This document shows, one piece after another, positions 1 to 7,243 of a stretch of 49,322 nt of DNA; within the stretch, counting starts at the first letter, position 1, and every line of letters starts with the position of its first letter. The translations under genes and the position numbers were made by a program. This DNA comes from Candidatus Parcubacteria bacterium (GTDB lineage Bacteria; Patescibacteriota; Minisyncoccia; Phycocordibacterales; UBA2100). The notes beneath the pieces are model-generated. The model was given only the letters and a program-made list of their open reading frames with translations. It was not told the DNA's origin and searched no databases. The stretch covers positions 1-49,322 of the forward strand of contig QZIY01000036.1 in the NCBI GenBank assembly GCA_003599175.1. The letters run 5' to 3'.

Positions 1-96
1 CGGTGCAGATGTGCCAGTTTCATCAGATCAAGCAGGCGGCGAAGTATCTCACGCGCCGTCCCAAGACTGAGGCCGCAAAAGAGCTCTGGACGCTGA

Positions 97-1035
97 CGCG
101 AATGGTTTGATGGAAACTTTGAGCCAATTGTTACTCCCGCATTGTTTGAAGCCGTGCAGAAAGTATTGCAAACGAAAGAACGGCCGCGCAAAAGGAAAAT
201 CAAGCATGATTTTCCTTTCACTGGACTTTTTCGATGCGCCGAGTGTGGCAGTATGATTTCCGCACAGTGGGCTACTGGCAAATCTGGCGGTCGTTATCGC
301 TATTATCGGTGCTCGAAAAAGCGCGGCCACTGTTCGCAAGCGTATTTACAGGAATCTGAACTTACGCGACAAATCTGTGCACGGCTTCAAACAATCTCGC
401 TTTGCGATCGCTATACCGACTGGATGTTGGACAAAGTGAAACTGTGGGAGCGCGAGGAAATTGGAGCGTCGCAAAGCGAGGTTCAAAATCTTTCCAGTGG
501 AATCAAAGCGAACGAGGAGCGCATGGAAAAACTACTCTCGGCGTATTTGGATGGCGACGTGCCGAAAGATGTTTACCTCAAGCGAAAAGATATGCTCATG
601 CGCTCTCTCGCCGCTTTGAAGGAGAAAATGAAAGATTTTGAACGCGGGAGAAACAATTGGGTCGAACCCTTGCGGGAATGGATTTTAGATACGAAACAAG
701 CCAATTTTTTGTCCTCCTCCTCTGATTTGTACCAAATCAAGTCGTTCGTCCAAAAAATCGGAACGAACCCCTTGGTTCGTGACAAATCCGCGCATTTCGC
801 CACGCCCGCCCCATTCCAATTCGTCGCGAAGCGACGGGCTCTTTTGCCCACTCCCGCGCCTTCGGCGCGGGCTTCTTCCCACCTTTCGGATTCGGAAGTT
901 TCTTTCTGCGGAGGGGGTGGGATTCGAACCCACGGTGCCTTGCGACACTCCTGTTTTCAAGACAGGTGCGATAGACCACTCCGCCACCCCTCCGTGTTTT
1001 GCATTTGTATCATGCCGCGACGCGAAACGCGATGA
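97..1035 (+). pseudogene. serine recombinase remnant (C-terminal half)
   Basis: Remnant of a large serine recombinase (site-specific DNA integrase). Only the C-terminal half is visible: the end of the recombinase domain (FEPIVTPALFEAVQ, about 118-160), a zinc beta-ribbon with two Cys pairs (Cys codons at 235, 244, 310 and 331) and a charged coiled-coil stretch. A TGA at 94-96 closes the frame upstream, and no frame of the first 95 bases gives a recognisable continuation, so the catalytic N-domain is frameshifted or lost. At the 3' end the family-like sequence stops near 830. The frame then runs through two GC hairpins (822-836, 853-871) and antisense through tRNA-Ser to a stop at 1033-1035, so the natural stop is also gone. 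The first ATG of the open frame is at 142. I infer a decayed element at a tRNA attachment site. Confidence 0.7.
909..993 (-). tRNA. tRNA-Ser (anticodon TGA)
   Basis: Read on the minus strand, the acceptor stem GGAGGGG pairs with CCCCTCC and is followed by discriminator G. The anticodon loop CTTGAAA gives TGA (serine, UCA codons). A long variable arm (class II tRNA) lies between the anticodon and T stems, and the T arm has the canonical TTCGAAT. CCA is not encoded. A degenerate serine recombinase abuts the 3' side. A divergent palindromic promoter region shared with the next gene lies on the 5' side (about 1007-1041). Confidence 0.95.
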
Positions 1036-1041
1036 TACAAT
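1007..1041. promoter_or_regulatory. palindromic divergent promoter region
   Basis: An imperfect inverted repeat places TGTATCAT near 1007 and its complement ATGATACA at 1032-1039. Each arm contains a GATACAA(A/T) sequence that can act as a -10 box: rightward TACAAT at 1036-1041, 9 bases before the ATG at 1051, and leftward GATACAAAT toward tRNA-Ser. A shared, possibly palindromic operator is an inference. Confidence 0.45.
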
Positions 1042-1050
1042 AAATTGATT

Positions 1051-1515
1051 ATGGATACGCCCGCACTCCGGTGGAGCGCATACGAGCACGATCATATCGA
1101 GCGCGAATCAGACTGGTACTGGGCGCTTGGAGTTGCGGCTATCTCAATCGCCATCATCGCGATCATTCTGCACAATGTGCTTTTCGGCGTCTTGGTGATT
1201 CTTGCCGCGGTCACGCTCGGACTTCTCGCGCGCACACCGCCAGAATTGGCACACTTTGAAATCTCGGAGCGTGGCATTCGCGTCAATGAGCATTTGCACC
1301 GCTGGGATCACATTATTTCTTTCTGGGTCGAAGACGAGCACGGCGACCGCCCGCTTCTTCTCGTCGACACGACCAAGATCATGTCCCCCAATCTCATCAT
1401 CCCGATTGAGCATATCGATCCTTCACTCGTCCGCTCATTTCTCAAGGACTACGCCAAGGAGGTGCACATGAAAGAGCCGCTCGCGCACAAGATTTTGGAA
1501 TTCCTGGGGCTTTAG
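1051..1515 (+). CDS. small membrane protein, unknown function
   Basis: A protein of 154 residues with a short N-terminal cytoplasmic segment, one or two hydrophobic helices at about residues 25-66 (ALGVAAISIAIIAIIL and VLFGVLVILAAVTLGLL), and a soluble C-terminal half with beta-rich text (FEISERGIRVNEHLHRW, ISFWVEDEHGDRPLLLVD). This resembles membrane-anchored PH-like proteins found widely in Parcubacteria, but I cannot name a family securely. ATG 1051 is chosen over the in-frame TTG at 1045 because TACAAT (1036-1041) ends 9 bases before it. The gene is followed 13 bases later by the HAD gene. Function is unknown. Confidence 0.8.
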   Translation: MDTPALRWSAYEHDHIERESDWYWALGVAAISIAIIAIILHNVLFGVLVILAAVTLGLLARTPPELAHFEISERGIRVNEHLHRWDHIISFWVEDEHGDRPLLLVDTTKIMSPNLIIPIEHIDPSLVRSFLKDYAKEVHMKEPLAHKILEFLGL

Positions 1516-1528
1516 TTATTGTTCGGGA

Positions 1529-2200
1529 ATGAACACAGATGCGAACGACATACGCATTAAAAGCGTCATTTTTGACATGGATGGTGTTATTTCTGATACA
1601 CAGATTCTCCACTCGCGCATCGAATCAGAAATACTCCGCGATTACAAAATTAATCTAGCACCAGAAGAACTGACAAGACGTTTTGCAGGCGTCGCAGACG
1701 TTGAAATGTTCACGAAGATTTTCTCCGAAGCGGGCCGACCAGCGCCCGACATCCAAAAGATCATCGAGGCAAAATATCTACGCATGATCTCTCCCGAAGT
1801 CAGCGTTCCTGAAATTCCCGGTACGCGAGAATTTATTATGCAATTACGAAAGATGCGGATACCGCTTGCACTCGCTTCAGGATCATCTCTTGCATTTATT
1901 CGTTTCGTTTTACAAAACTTGGGGCTCGACGATTGTTTCGGAGCAGTTGCAAGTTCCGACGAAGTCGAGAATGGAAAGCCGGCGCCTGATGTTTTTTTAC
2001 TCGCGGCACAACGAATCGGAGCCGGTCCGGCAACGACATTGGTCATAGAAGATGGCGCGAGTGGCATGATCGCAGCCGAAAAAGCTGGAATGCATTGTAT
2101 TGCGCTATTGACTCATCTGAGAGCGGACGAGTGTCCTTCCAGCGTATACCGCGCAGTAGATATTCTGACGCAGGTTCCGTTGAATATATTTGAACGTTAA
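1529..2200 (+). CDS. HAD-superfamily hydrolase (phosphoglucomutase-like)
   Basis: A haloacid dehalogenase-type phosphatase or phosphomutase of 223 residues. Motif I is FDMDGVISDT with nucleophile and acid/base Asp near residues 16-18. Motif II is ALASGSS near 115. The motif III lysine is in NGKPAPDVF, and motif IV is VIEDGASGMIAAEKAGM with the Mg-binding acidic pair. The helical cap between motifs I and II fits the beta-phosphoglucomutase/phosphatase subgroup. The substrate cannot be read from sequence. The start is supported by a -10-like TATTGT (1517-1522) six bases upstream of the ATG, overlapping the end of the preceding gene (stop 1513-1515). It appears to be its own transcription unit. 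Confidence 0.88.
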   Translation: MNTDANDIRIKSVIFDMDGVISDTQILHSRIESEILRDYKINLAPEELTRRFAGVADVEMFTKIFSEAGRPAPDIQKIIEAKYLRMISPEVSVPEIPGTREFIMQLRKMRIPLALASGSSLAFIRFVLQNLGLDDCFGAVASSDEVENGKPAPDVFLLAAQRIGAGPATTLVIEDGASGMIAAEKAGMHCIALLTHLRADECPSSVYRAVDILTQVPLNIFER

Positions 2201-2294
2201 CTTTAATGTGCTCGATACATCGCTGACGTAATGTTTATCAACATATTGAACATTGATTTAGGTTTGGAGTAGAAAGTTACTGTACAATATAAAG

Positions 2295-3017
2295 ATGGGC
2301 GGGAAACGATACGATGCGGATGTTAAAGAGAAAGTTTCCCTACTCCGAAGCCAGGGAAAATCGTACGCCGAAATACAAAAGCTCTTCCCTATCCCAAAAA
2401 GCACACTGTCTGTTTGGCTCGGAGAAAAATATGCCGGAATTTTTGATCGGAAAGCGCAGCTCGAACACCTCAAGAAAATACGAATAATCTCAGCGCGATC
2501 GAAACGCGCCGCTAAGATGTTTCGCAACACCTCCGCATTGGAACGAGGTAGATTGCTTGCACACGATGTCGACTTAAAAGATCCAATGGTTTTAAGGGCG
2601 CTGCTTGCCATGCTGTACTGGGCAGAAGGTTCAAAGTCAGACAAAACATTTGGCGTTCGATTTGTGAATACCGACCCACACCTGATAGCGCTTTATATGA
2701 AACTCCTACGATCATCATTCGTTATCGACGAGCAGCGCCTTGGAGCGCGAGTGCATGTGCATCATTACCACAAGAAAAAAGAAGTGCTTGCTTTCTGGTC
2801 TAAGCTCACAGGAATTCCGGAATCTCAATTTGGAAAGATATATGTAAAAAAACGCAGTAACTCAGGGAAACGTTACAGGCAAAATTTTATGGGCATCTGC
2901 TTTATTTACTATTCCGGTGAAGAGATGCGCAGAGAAATAATAGGAATGGGACAAGAGATTGGATCGATTGTATGCGGCAATTCAAATGCAAAAGCTCGCA
3001 AAACTCAGAAAATTTAG
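2295..3017 (+). CDS. HTH protein with LAGLIDADG-like domain
   Basis: A protein of 240 residues. The N-terminus (about 5-45) is a helix-turn-helix resembling resolvase or homeodomain-like modules (YAEIQKLFPIPKSTLSVWL). From about residue 97 a LAGLIDADG-like segment follows: LLAMLYWAEGSKS, then VRFVNTDPHLIALYMKLLR. The catalytic acid position is Glu rather than Asp and a second clean motif is not visible, so nuclease activity is doubtful. A DNA-binding regulator using the same fold (as in WhiA) is the alternative. The ATG at 2295 sits six bases after TACAAT (2283-2288), predicting a leaderless mRNA. The gene ends 20 bases before tRNA-Arg. A distant analogue sits beside tRNA-Lys at 7799. Confidence 0.7.
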   Translation: MGGKRYDADVKEKVSLLRSQGKSYAEIQKLFPIPKSTLSVWLGEKYAGIFDRKAQLEHLKKIRIISARSKRAAKMFRNTSALERGRLLAHDVDLKDPMVLRALLAMLYWAEGSKSDKTFGVRFVNTDPHLIALYMKLLRSSFVIDEQRLGARVHVHHYHKKKEVLAFWSKLTGIPESQFGKIYVKKRSNSGKRYRQNFMGICFIYYSGEEMRREIIGMGQEIGSIVCGNSNAKARKTQKI

Positions 3018-3037
3018 TATATTCTCACTGTTCAAAC

Positions 3038-3109
3038 GCTCCCGTCGTTCAGCGGATAGGACAGTAGCTTGCGGAGCTACAAACCCAGGTTCGACTCCTG
3101 GCGGGAGCA
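3038..3109 (+). tRNA. tRNA-Arg (anticodon GCG)
   Basis: Acceptor GCTCCCG (3038-3044) pairs with CGGGAGC (3102-3108), with discriminator A. The D arm is GTTC/GGAC. The anticodon stem GTAGC/GCTAC has loop TTGCGGA, giving GCG for CGC/CGU codons. The T arm CCAGG-TTCGACT-CCTGG is canonical. CCA is not encoded. Most bacteria read CGN codons with an ACG anticodon edited to inosine. A genomic G at position 34 needs no TadA editing. Confidence 0.95.
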
Positions 3110-3122
3110 CAAGAAGATATTG

Positions 3123-3157
3123 ATAACAAAAACTCCCCAACGGAGAGTTTTTGTTAT
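3123..3157. terminator. bidirectional terminator
   Basis: A hairpin formed by ATAACAAAAACTCC and GGAGAGTTTTTGTTAT with a short CCAAC loop. There are T-runs on both strands. It lies between tRNA-Arg (plus) and rpsT (minus), and includes the rpsT stop codon (3154-3156). Confidence 0.8.
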
Positions 3158-3417
3158 TTGGAGAGAGCCGCAACGCGCTTGGTGATGCGCGATTTCATGC
3201 GGGACGCCGTGTTTTTGGAGATGGTGCCGTGCTTGGCTGCCTTATCGACTGCCTGGTAGAGCTCGGGAAGCAGAGTTCCCGCATCTTTGCTCTTTGCGGA
3301 AATCGCCTTCGAGACCGCCTTCACAGTGTCGTGGATCGCCTTCTTGCGGCGCACATTGAAAACACGCTTGCGTAGCGATGATCGGTGCGCTTTCTTCGCG
3401 TTTTTCGTGTTTGCCAT
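3154..3417 (-). CDS. rpsT: 30S ribosomal protein S20
   Basis: Ribosomal protein S20, which binds 16S rRNA in the body of the small subunit. The 87 residues match the usual length. The start MANTKNAKKAHR and the strongly basic helical body (RSSLRKRVFNVRRKKAIHD, TASRMKSRITKRVAALSK) are diagnostic. The gene is monocistronic and converges on tRNA-Arg across a shared hairpin. Upstream on the minus strand, TACATT ends about nine bases before the ATG, consistent with a very short leader. Confidence 0.97.
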   Translation of the reverse strand: MANTKNAKKAHRSSLRKRVFNVRRKKAIHDTVKAVSKAISAKSKDAGTLLPELYQAVDKAAKHGTISKNTASRMKSRITKRVAALSK

Positions 3418-3502
3418 GTGGGCAGCAATGTACCGTATTTATCCCCTTCACGCAATACCGCCTCATTGCGACCTCACGAAAGCGGCGTGATACTTCATCT
3501 AT

Positions 3503-3721
3503 ATGACAGCCCTCAGGTACGGCCCCAAGGCCAAGAAAAAAATGAAAAAGGTGATGCATGAATACAAGGAAGGTACGCTCAAAAGTGGGCGAAGTGGCAA
3601 GAAAGTGCGCAGCCGCAAGCAGGCGATCGCCATCGGCCTATCGGAAGCTCGACGCTCCGGCGCTAAAGTACCACCAAAACGCACGAAACGTTCAAGTCGT
3701 TCTAAACGTTCTAAGCGATAA
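3503..3721 (+). CDS. DUF6496 basic protein
   Basis: A protein of 72 residues, very rich in Lys and Arg. The core MHEYKEGTLKSG followed by KKVRSRKQAIAIGLSEARR is the DUF6496 signature, common in Patescibacteria and in phage-associated proteins. A nucleic-acid-binding role is plausible but unproven. The C-terminal SSRSKRSKR is encoded by a copy of a dispersed CGTTCTAA-type repeat that continues past the stop, so the original C-terminus has probably been replaced or extended by the repeat. Confidence 0.8.
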   Translation: MTALRYGPKAKKKMKKVMHEYKEGTLKSGRSGKKVRSRKQAIAIGLSEARRSGAKVPPKRTKRSSRSKRSKR

Positions 3722-3760
3722 GAAAGCGGATACGATTGAACGACTACAACGATTAGAACG
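3685..3760. repeat. CGTTCTAA/AACGATTAG dispersed repeat, copy 1
   Basis: A cluster of 9-12 base units built on CGTTCTAA, CGTTCAAG and their complements (GAACGACTAC, GATTAGAACG). It forms an imperfect inverted repeat that spans the end of the DUF6496 gene and runs up to the ruvA promoter. Relatives are at 9856-9917 and near 11680-11705. Confidence 0.7.
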
Positions 3761-3779
3761 TCTGCCGTATACTGCGTGC

Positions 3780-4349
3780 ATGATAGGTCACGTGGAAGGT
3801 ACCGTTCGCGCCGTGCGCACCTCCTATTGCATCGTGAGTGCAGGAGGCGTCGGGTACAAAATCGCGACGACCAAGGATGTCTTGCAGAATATGCGCGAAG
3901 GACAGCAGGCGGCACTCTGGATCTACACCGCCGTACGCGAAGATGCACTCGATCTCTTTGGATTCCCTTCCGAAGACGATCTCGATTTTTTCGAACTCCT
4001 CCTCACCGTCTCCGGCATCGGCCCCAAATCGGCACTCGGCATTTTGAACATCGCGCCTGCAGACACACTGCGAAGCGCAATCGCCGCAGGCAATGATTCG
4101 TACCTCACCAACGTCTCCGGCATCGGCAAGAAAACGGCGCACAAAATCCTTTTCGAACTCAAGGACAAAGTGTCGGCCGTTTCTATCGATCCCGCGATGA
4201 AGAGCGATGAAGATGCGCTCGAGGCAATGAAGGCACTCGGCTACTCGACACAAGAAGCGCGCGAGGCGCTCAAAAAAGTTCCTACGAACATCACCGGAAG
4301 TCACGCGCGACTTCGCGAGGCGCTTCGCGTGCTTGGCGGCGTATCATGA
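3780..4349 (+). CDS. ruvA: Holliday junction helicase subunit RuvA
   Basis: RuvA tetramers grip four-way DNA junctions and load RuvB for branch migration. The protein has 189 residues: an N-terminal OB fold (MIGHVEGTVRAV, VGYKIATTKDVL), two helix-hairpin-helix motifs (LLTVSGIGPKSALGIL near 73 and VSGIGKKTAHKILFEL near 108) and the C-terminal RuvB-binding three-helix domain (EDALEAMKALGYSTQEAREAL). The frame is open further upstream, but ATG 3780 starts the family and lies six bases after TATACT (3768-3773). The TGA stop overlaps the ATG of an upstream peptide reading (4346) belonging to the inverted-repeat element before the next gene. RuvB and RuvC are encoded elsewhere in the window. Confidence 0.96.
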   Translation: MIGHVEGTVRAVRTSYCIVSAGGVGYKIATTKDVLQNMREGQQAALWIYTAVREDALDLFGFPSEDDLDFFELLLTVSGIGPKSALGILNIAPADTLRSAIAAGNDSYLTNVSGIGKKTAHKILFELKDKVSAVSIDPAMKSDEDALEAMKALGYSTQEAREALKKVPTNITGSHARLREALRVLGGVS

Positions 4350-4467
4350 ATCCCGTTAGAAGCCGCGGACACGGTGTAGTATTTTACTAAGGCGAATATG
4401 AGCGCATTATCAAAACATAACCTAGCGCGAAGCGGTGCAGAGTCCGCGTCCTGCTTCTAACGGGATG
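4346..4467 (+). promoter_or_regulatory. GTTAGAAGC inverted-repeat start-codon element, copy A
   Basis: Perfect 14-base arms: ATCCCGTTAGAAGC at 4350-4363 and GCTTCTAACGGGAT at 4453-4466. They are extended by CGCGGAC (4364-4370) and GTCCGCG (4442-4448) after a four-base bulge. The right arm contains the ATG (4465-4467) of the Mur ligase. The left arm is preceded by an ATG (4346) that reads MNPVRSRGHGVVFY and stops at 4388-4390. Copies B and C share the arms. In an RNA the start codon would be buried in the stem. Confidence 0.8.
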
Positions 4468-5703
4468 AAAAAAATGATCGAATCAATTCTGCCAGAATCC
4501 TTTTTAAGTGCATATCATTTTGCGCTCGCGCACCTCGCCGCTTTCCGCTATGGTCATCCGTCGCGAAAACTCTTGGTGATCGCGGTCACCGGCACCAAGG
4601 GCAAGTCGTCGGTCACCGAAATGATCAACGCGATCCTGGAGGAAGCCGGGTACAAGACAGCGGTCCTCAATTCGATTCGATTCAAAATCGACGACGAGAG
4701 CAAGCCCAATCTCCTGCGCATGTCGATGCCCGGACGCTTTTTTATCCAGCGTTTTTTGCATACCGCGCTCGAAGCCAAGTGCACTGCCGCAATTTTGGAA
4801 ATGACTTCCGAGGGCGCACGGCAGCACCGCCATCGCGCGATCGATATCGACGCACTTGTCTTTACAAATCTCGCACCCGAACACATCGAACGCCATGGAT
4901 CATTCGAGGCGTATGCGGATGCGAAATTTTCCATCGGACAGCAGCTCGCGCGCGCCGCAAAGAATCCACGCATTATTGTCGCAAACGCCGATGACAAAGA
5001 GTCGCTCCGATATCTCACACTTCCTGTTGAAAAGCGCGTGAGCTTTTCGCTCTCGCGCCAGGAAGACGTGCAGGCGGGAGAACGTGGCGGACACTTCACA
5101 TTTGAGGGCGAACAGATCACCGTACATTTGCCGGGAATATTTTCTCTGGAGAACGCGCTCGCGGCCGCATCGTGCGCGCATGCACTTGGTATCGACGCGC
5201 CGACGATTGCACGGGCCGTAGCAAAAATTAAAAAAATCGCAGGGCGCGGCGAACGCATCGAAGAAGGGCAAATGTTCACCGTCGTCGTCGACTACGCGCA
5301 CACACCGGATTCTCTCAAGGCGCTCTACGACGCATATGCACACTCGCGCAAGATCTGTGTCTTGGGCAACACGGGTGGTGGTCGCGACACATGGAAGCGT
5401 CCTGTCATGGGCAAAATCGCCGATGATTATTGCGAAGAGGTCATTCTCACCAACGAAGACCCGTACGATGAAAATCCACGCTCAATCGTCGATCAAATGG
5501 CCGAAGGCATGAAGCGAAAGCCGGAGATCATCATGGATCGTCGCGAAGCGATCCGCGAAGCGCTTTCGCGCGCCAAAGCGAGCGATGTCGTCTTGATTTC
5601 GGGCAAGGGCACCGATCCGTGTATCTGCATCGCAAACGGCAAGAAAATTCCATGGAACGACGCGGAAGTGGTGCGCGAAGAACTTCGCCTCTTGAAACAC
5701 TAG
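4465..5703 (+). CDS. Mur ligase family protein (MurE-like)
   Basis: An ATP-dependent amino-acid ligase of the Mur family, acting on UDP-MurNAc peptides in peptidoglycan precursor synthesis. It has 412 residues, somewhat shorter than typical MurE because the N-terminal UDP-binding domain is reduced. The P-loop is VTGTKGKSSVTEMI near residue 40. The central domain has LVFTNLAPEHIERHGS and the metal/ATP histidine region. The C-terminal ligase domain carries VVVDYAHTPDSLKALY and VLGNTGGGRDTWKRPVMG, with NEDPYDENP as the substrate-specificity segment. ATG 4465 is the real start. The frame stays open 10 codons upstream, but that text (QSPRPASNG) is encoded by the inverted-repeat element. The added amino acid cannot be decided. 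Confidence 0.88.
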   Translation: MKKMIESILPESFLSAYHFALAHLAAFRYGHPSRKLLVIAVTGTKGKSSVTEMINAILEEAGYKTAVLNSIRFKIDDESKPNLLRMSMPGRFFIQRFLHTALEAKCTAAILEMTSEGARQHRHRAIDIDALVFTNLAPEHIERHGSFEAYADAKFSIGQQLARAAKNPRIIVANADDKESLRYLTLPVEKRVSFSLSRQEDVQAGERGGHFTFEGEQITVHLPGIFSLENALAAASCAHALGIDAPTIARAVAKIKKIAGRGERIEEGQMFTVVVDYAHTPDSLKALYDAYAHSRKICVLGNTGGGRDTWKRPVMGKIADDYCEEVILTNEDPYDENPRSIVDQMAEGMKRKPEIIMDRREAIREALSRAKASDVVLISGKGTDPCICIANGKKIPWNDAEVVREELRLLKH

Positions 5704-5715
5704 TATAATGGCGGC

Positions 5716-6675
5716 ATGAATTTCAAAGCCGAACACACCGTCAGCAGGATTCTCAAATTCGCCTTCCTTGGCGTCATTCTCTCGCTCGTCCTTCTGTGGT
5801 TCATCGGCGGCGGTGTGCAGAAAATAATCGAAAAGGCGCGCACATTTCAATTCGGCTCGCTCTCCGGCGGAATTGTCCCGTCGGGTTCGTTTGCGGATTT
5901 CCGTCTGCCATGGCAGTTCGAAGCGCCAACACTTGATATACAAGGCGTTTCCGGTGGCGTATCGGGAGACGGCTCGTACGATACCTCCGGCTTACCACCG
6001 GGAAGCGGTATCCCTTCTCCCTATGCTGGCGATGTATCGATCCGCGAAGCAGCGGCACGTGCGCAAAGCGCAACCGGCCAATACATCGAATTGCAATCGC
6101 GAAGCGGTGAGACAATCAATATTTCCGGCTGGTCCGTGGAAGGCCTCTCCGGCGCGCGCGCATACATTCCGGAAGGCACTTCTCTTTTCGTGATGGGCAG
6201 GGTCAACACGGTCGGCGCGATCGCGCTTGTACCGGGCGGCTCCGCGATTGTGTCTACCGGTGCTTCGCCGGTGGGCGTATCGTTCCAGGAAAATAAATGC
6301 ACCGGTTATCTTGGCACGCTGCAGCCCTTCGTGCCCGCACTTGAGAGCGCATGTCCGTCGCCCACCACCGCCATTCCTCGTACGGCAGAAAATGAGATGC
6401 GCCTCGGCGCGTCATGCTTCCAGTACCTGTCGCAGCTCGCGCCATGCACATTCCCGCAAAATCCGCCCGCAACACTGAGCCCCGCGTGCCGATCAGAAAT
6501 ACAAACAAAACTCTCATACAACGGCTGCGTCAACCAAAACAGAAACTCGAGCGGCTTCGCCTCTGGCTCGTGGCGCGTATACCTCGCACGCGGTAATCCA
6601 CTGTGGAATGTCGAACACGACATCATCCGCCTCCTCGATGGTGAAGGCAAAGTCGTTAACGTGCTTCACTATTGA
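5716..6675 (+). CDS. membrane-anchored lamin-tail domain protein
   Basis: A protein of 319 residues. One N-terminal membrane anchor (about 13-35, FAFLGVILSLVLLWFIGGG), a Ser/Gly-rich linker, and then a lamin-tail-like (LTD) beta-sandwich from about residue 110: GQYIELQSRSGETINISGW, IPEGTSLFVMG, GSAIVSTGASP, and near the end SWRVYLARGNPLWNVEHD. LTD modules in bacteria are usually extracellular. Several Cys residues in the 200-270 region could form disulfides outside the cell. A canonical TATAAT (5704-5709) lies six bases before the ATG and overlaps the stop region of the Mur ligase. The 3' end overlaps the convergent methyltransferase gene by seven bases. Role unknown; a cell-surface function is inferred. 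Confidence 0.75.
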   Translation: MNFKAEHTVSRILKFAFLGVILSLVLLWFIGGGVQKIIEKARTFQFGSLSGGIVPSGSFADFRLPWQFEAPTLDIQGVSGGVSGDGSYDTSGLPPGSGIPSPYAGDVSIREAAARAQSATGQYIELQSRSGETINISGWSVEGLSGARAYIPEGTSLFVMGRVNTVGAIALVPGGSAIVSTGASPVGVSFQENKCTGYLGTLQPFVPALESACPSPTTAIPRTAENEMRLGASCFQYLSQLAPCTFPQNPPATLSPACRSEIQTKLSYNGCVNQNRNSSGFASGSWRVYLARGNPLWNVEHDIIRLLDGEGKVVNVLHY

Positions 6676-7205
6676 TTGAAGCGTCCCCTTTCAGGGGATC
6701 CGTCTTGGGCGGAGAAGAGGATAATTCCCGCGGTCACCGATACGTTGAGCGACTCTTTTCCGAGCTTGCTGTTGCGAGGATGGTGAGCCTGTCGAACCAG
6801 TGCCCCCCGCATCGGAATCTCGATGAGTCGATCACACTGTGCGCGAAGTGCTGGAGATATGCCACGGACCTCGTTGCCGAAGATAAAGAGCGTGGGTTTT
6901 TGCATTTCAAATGCACGGTAGTCGACGGAGCGTGCATCTTGCTCGACGCCAACGATTTCCCATCCTTCTTGTTTTAACCGTTCGATGATAACGCGTGGTT
7001 CTTCTGCATACTCCCACGGCACGGTTTTTTCTGCGCCGAGTGCCGTCTTTGAGACATCTTTCCGCTCGCGTCCAAATCGATCGATGGGAGTCGGCGTATA
7101 GCCCGAGAGAAATATTTTTGACGCGCCCGCACCGTCGGCAGTGCGAAAAAGCGCACCGACATTGTGCGTACTCCGGACGTTGTGAAATAATGCTGCTATC
7201 TGCAT
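6669..7205 (-). CDS. TrmH/SpoU-family RNA 2'-O-methyltransferase
   Basis: A SPOUT-class RNA ribose methyltransferase of 178 residues. Motif 1 is NVRSTHNVGALFRTADGAG (substrate Arg/Asn), motif 2 is FIFGNEVRGIS and motif 3 is ESLNVSVTAGIILF, the knot that binds S-adenosylmethionine. Between motifs 2 and 3 about 16 extra residues (GALVRQAHHPRNSKLG) interrupt the usual direct junction. Their DNA (about 6757-6804) is a dispersed repeat inserted in frame. The gene is divergent from the small membrane gene at 7244, and the leftward -10 (TATAGGGT) overlaps the rightward promoter. The target RNA is not predictable. Confidence 0.87.
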   Translation of the reverse strand: MQIAALFHNVRSTHNVGALFRTADGAGASKIFLSGYTPTPIDRFGRERKDVSKTALGAEKTVPWEYAEEPRVIIERLKQEGWEIVGVEQDARSVDYRAFEMQKPTLFIFGNEVRGISPALRAQCDRLIEIPMRGALVRQAHHPRNSKLGKESLNVSVTAGIILFSAQDGSPERGRFNQ

Positions 7206-7230
7206 ATGCTCTACCCTATACGAAATACGG

Positions 7231-7236
7231 TATACT
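7231..7236 (+). promoter_or_regulatory. -10 box TATACT for the DoxX-like gene
   Basis: TATACT lies seven bases before the ATG at 7244, inside the 38-base gap between divergent genes. This fixes the start of the membrane protein, whose frame is open far upstream. Confidence 0.6.
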
Positions 7237-7243
7237 GTCTCGC

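Noticed and set aside
94-96. In-frame TGA upstream of the recombinase as a recoded glycine (genetic code 25)
   Set aside because: Other genes here end naturally with TGA (ruvA at 4347-4349, the lamin-tail gene at 6673-6675), so TGA is a stop; a frameshift or decay explains it.
830-1035. C-terminal extension of the recombinase
   Set aside because: It translates two hairpins and the antisense of tRNA-Ser (text like GGGGIRTHG), a known annotation artefact.
4435-4464. N-terminal extension QSPRPASNG on the Mur ligase, and the matching one on the PBP
   Set aside because: The shared peptide is encoded by the inverted-repeat element, not by homologous protein sequence; family alignment starts at the ATG in the right arm.
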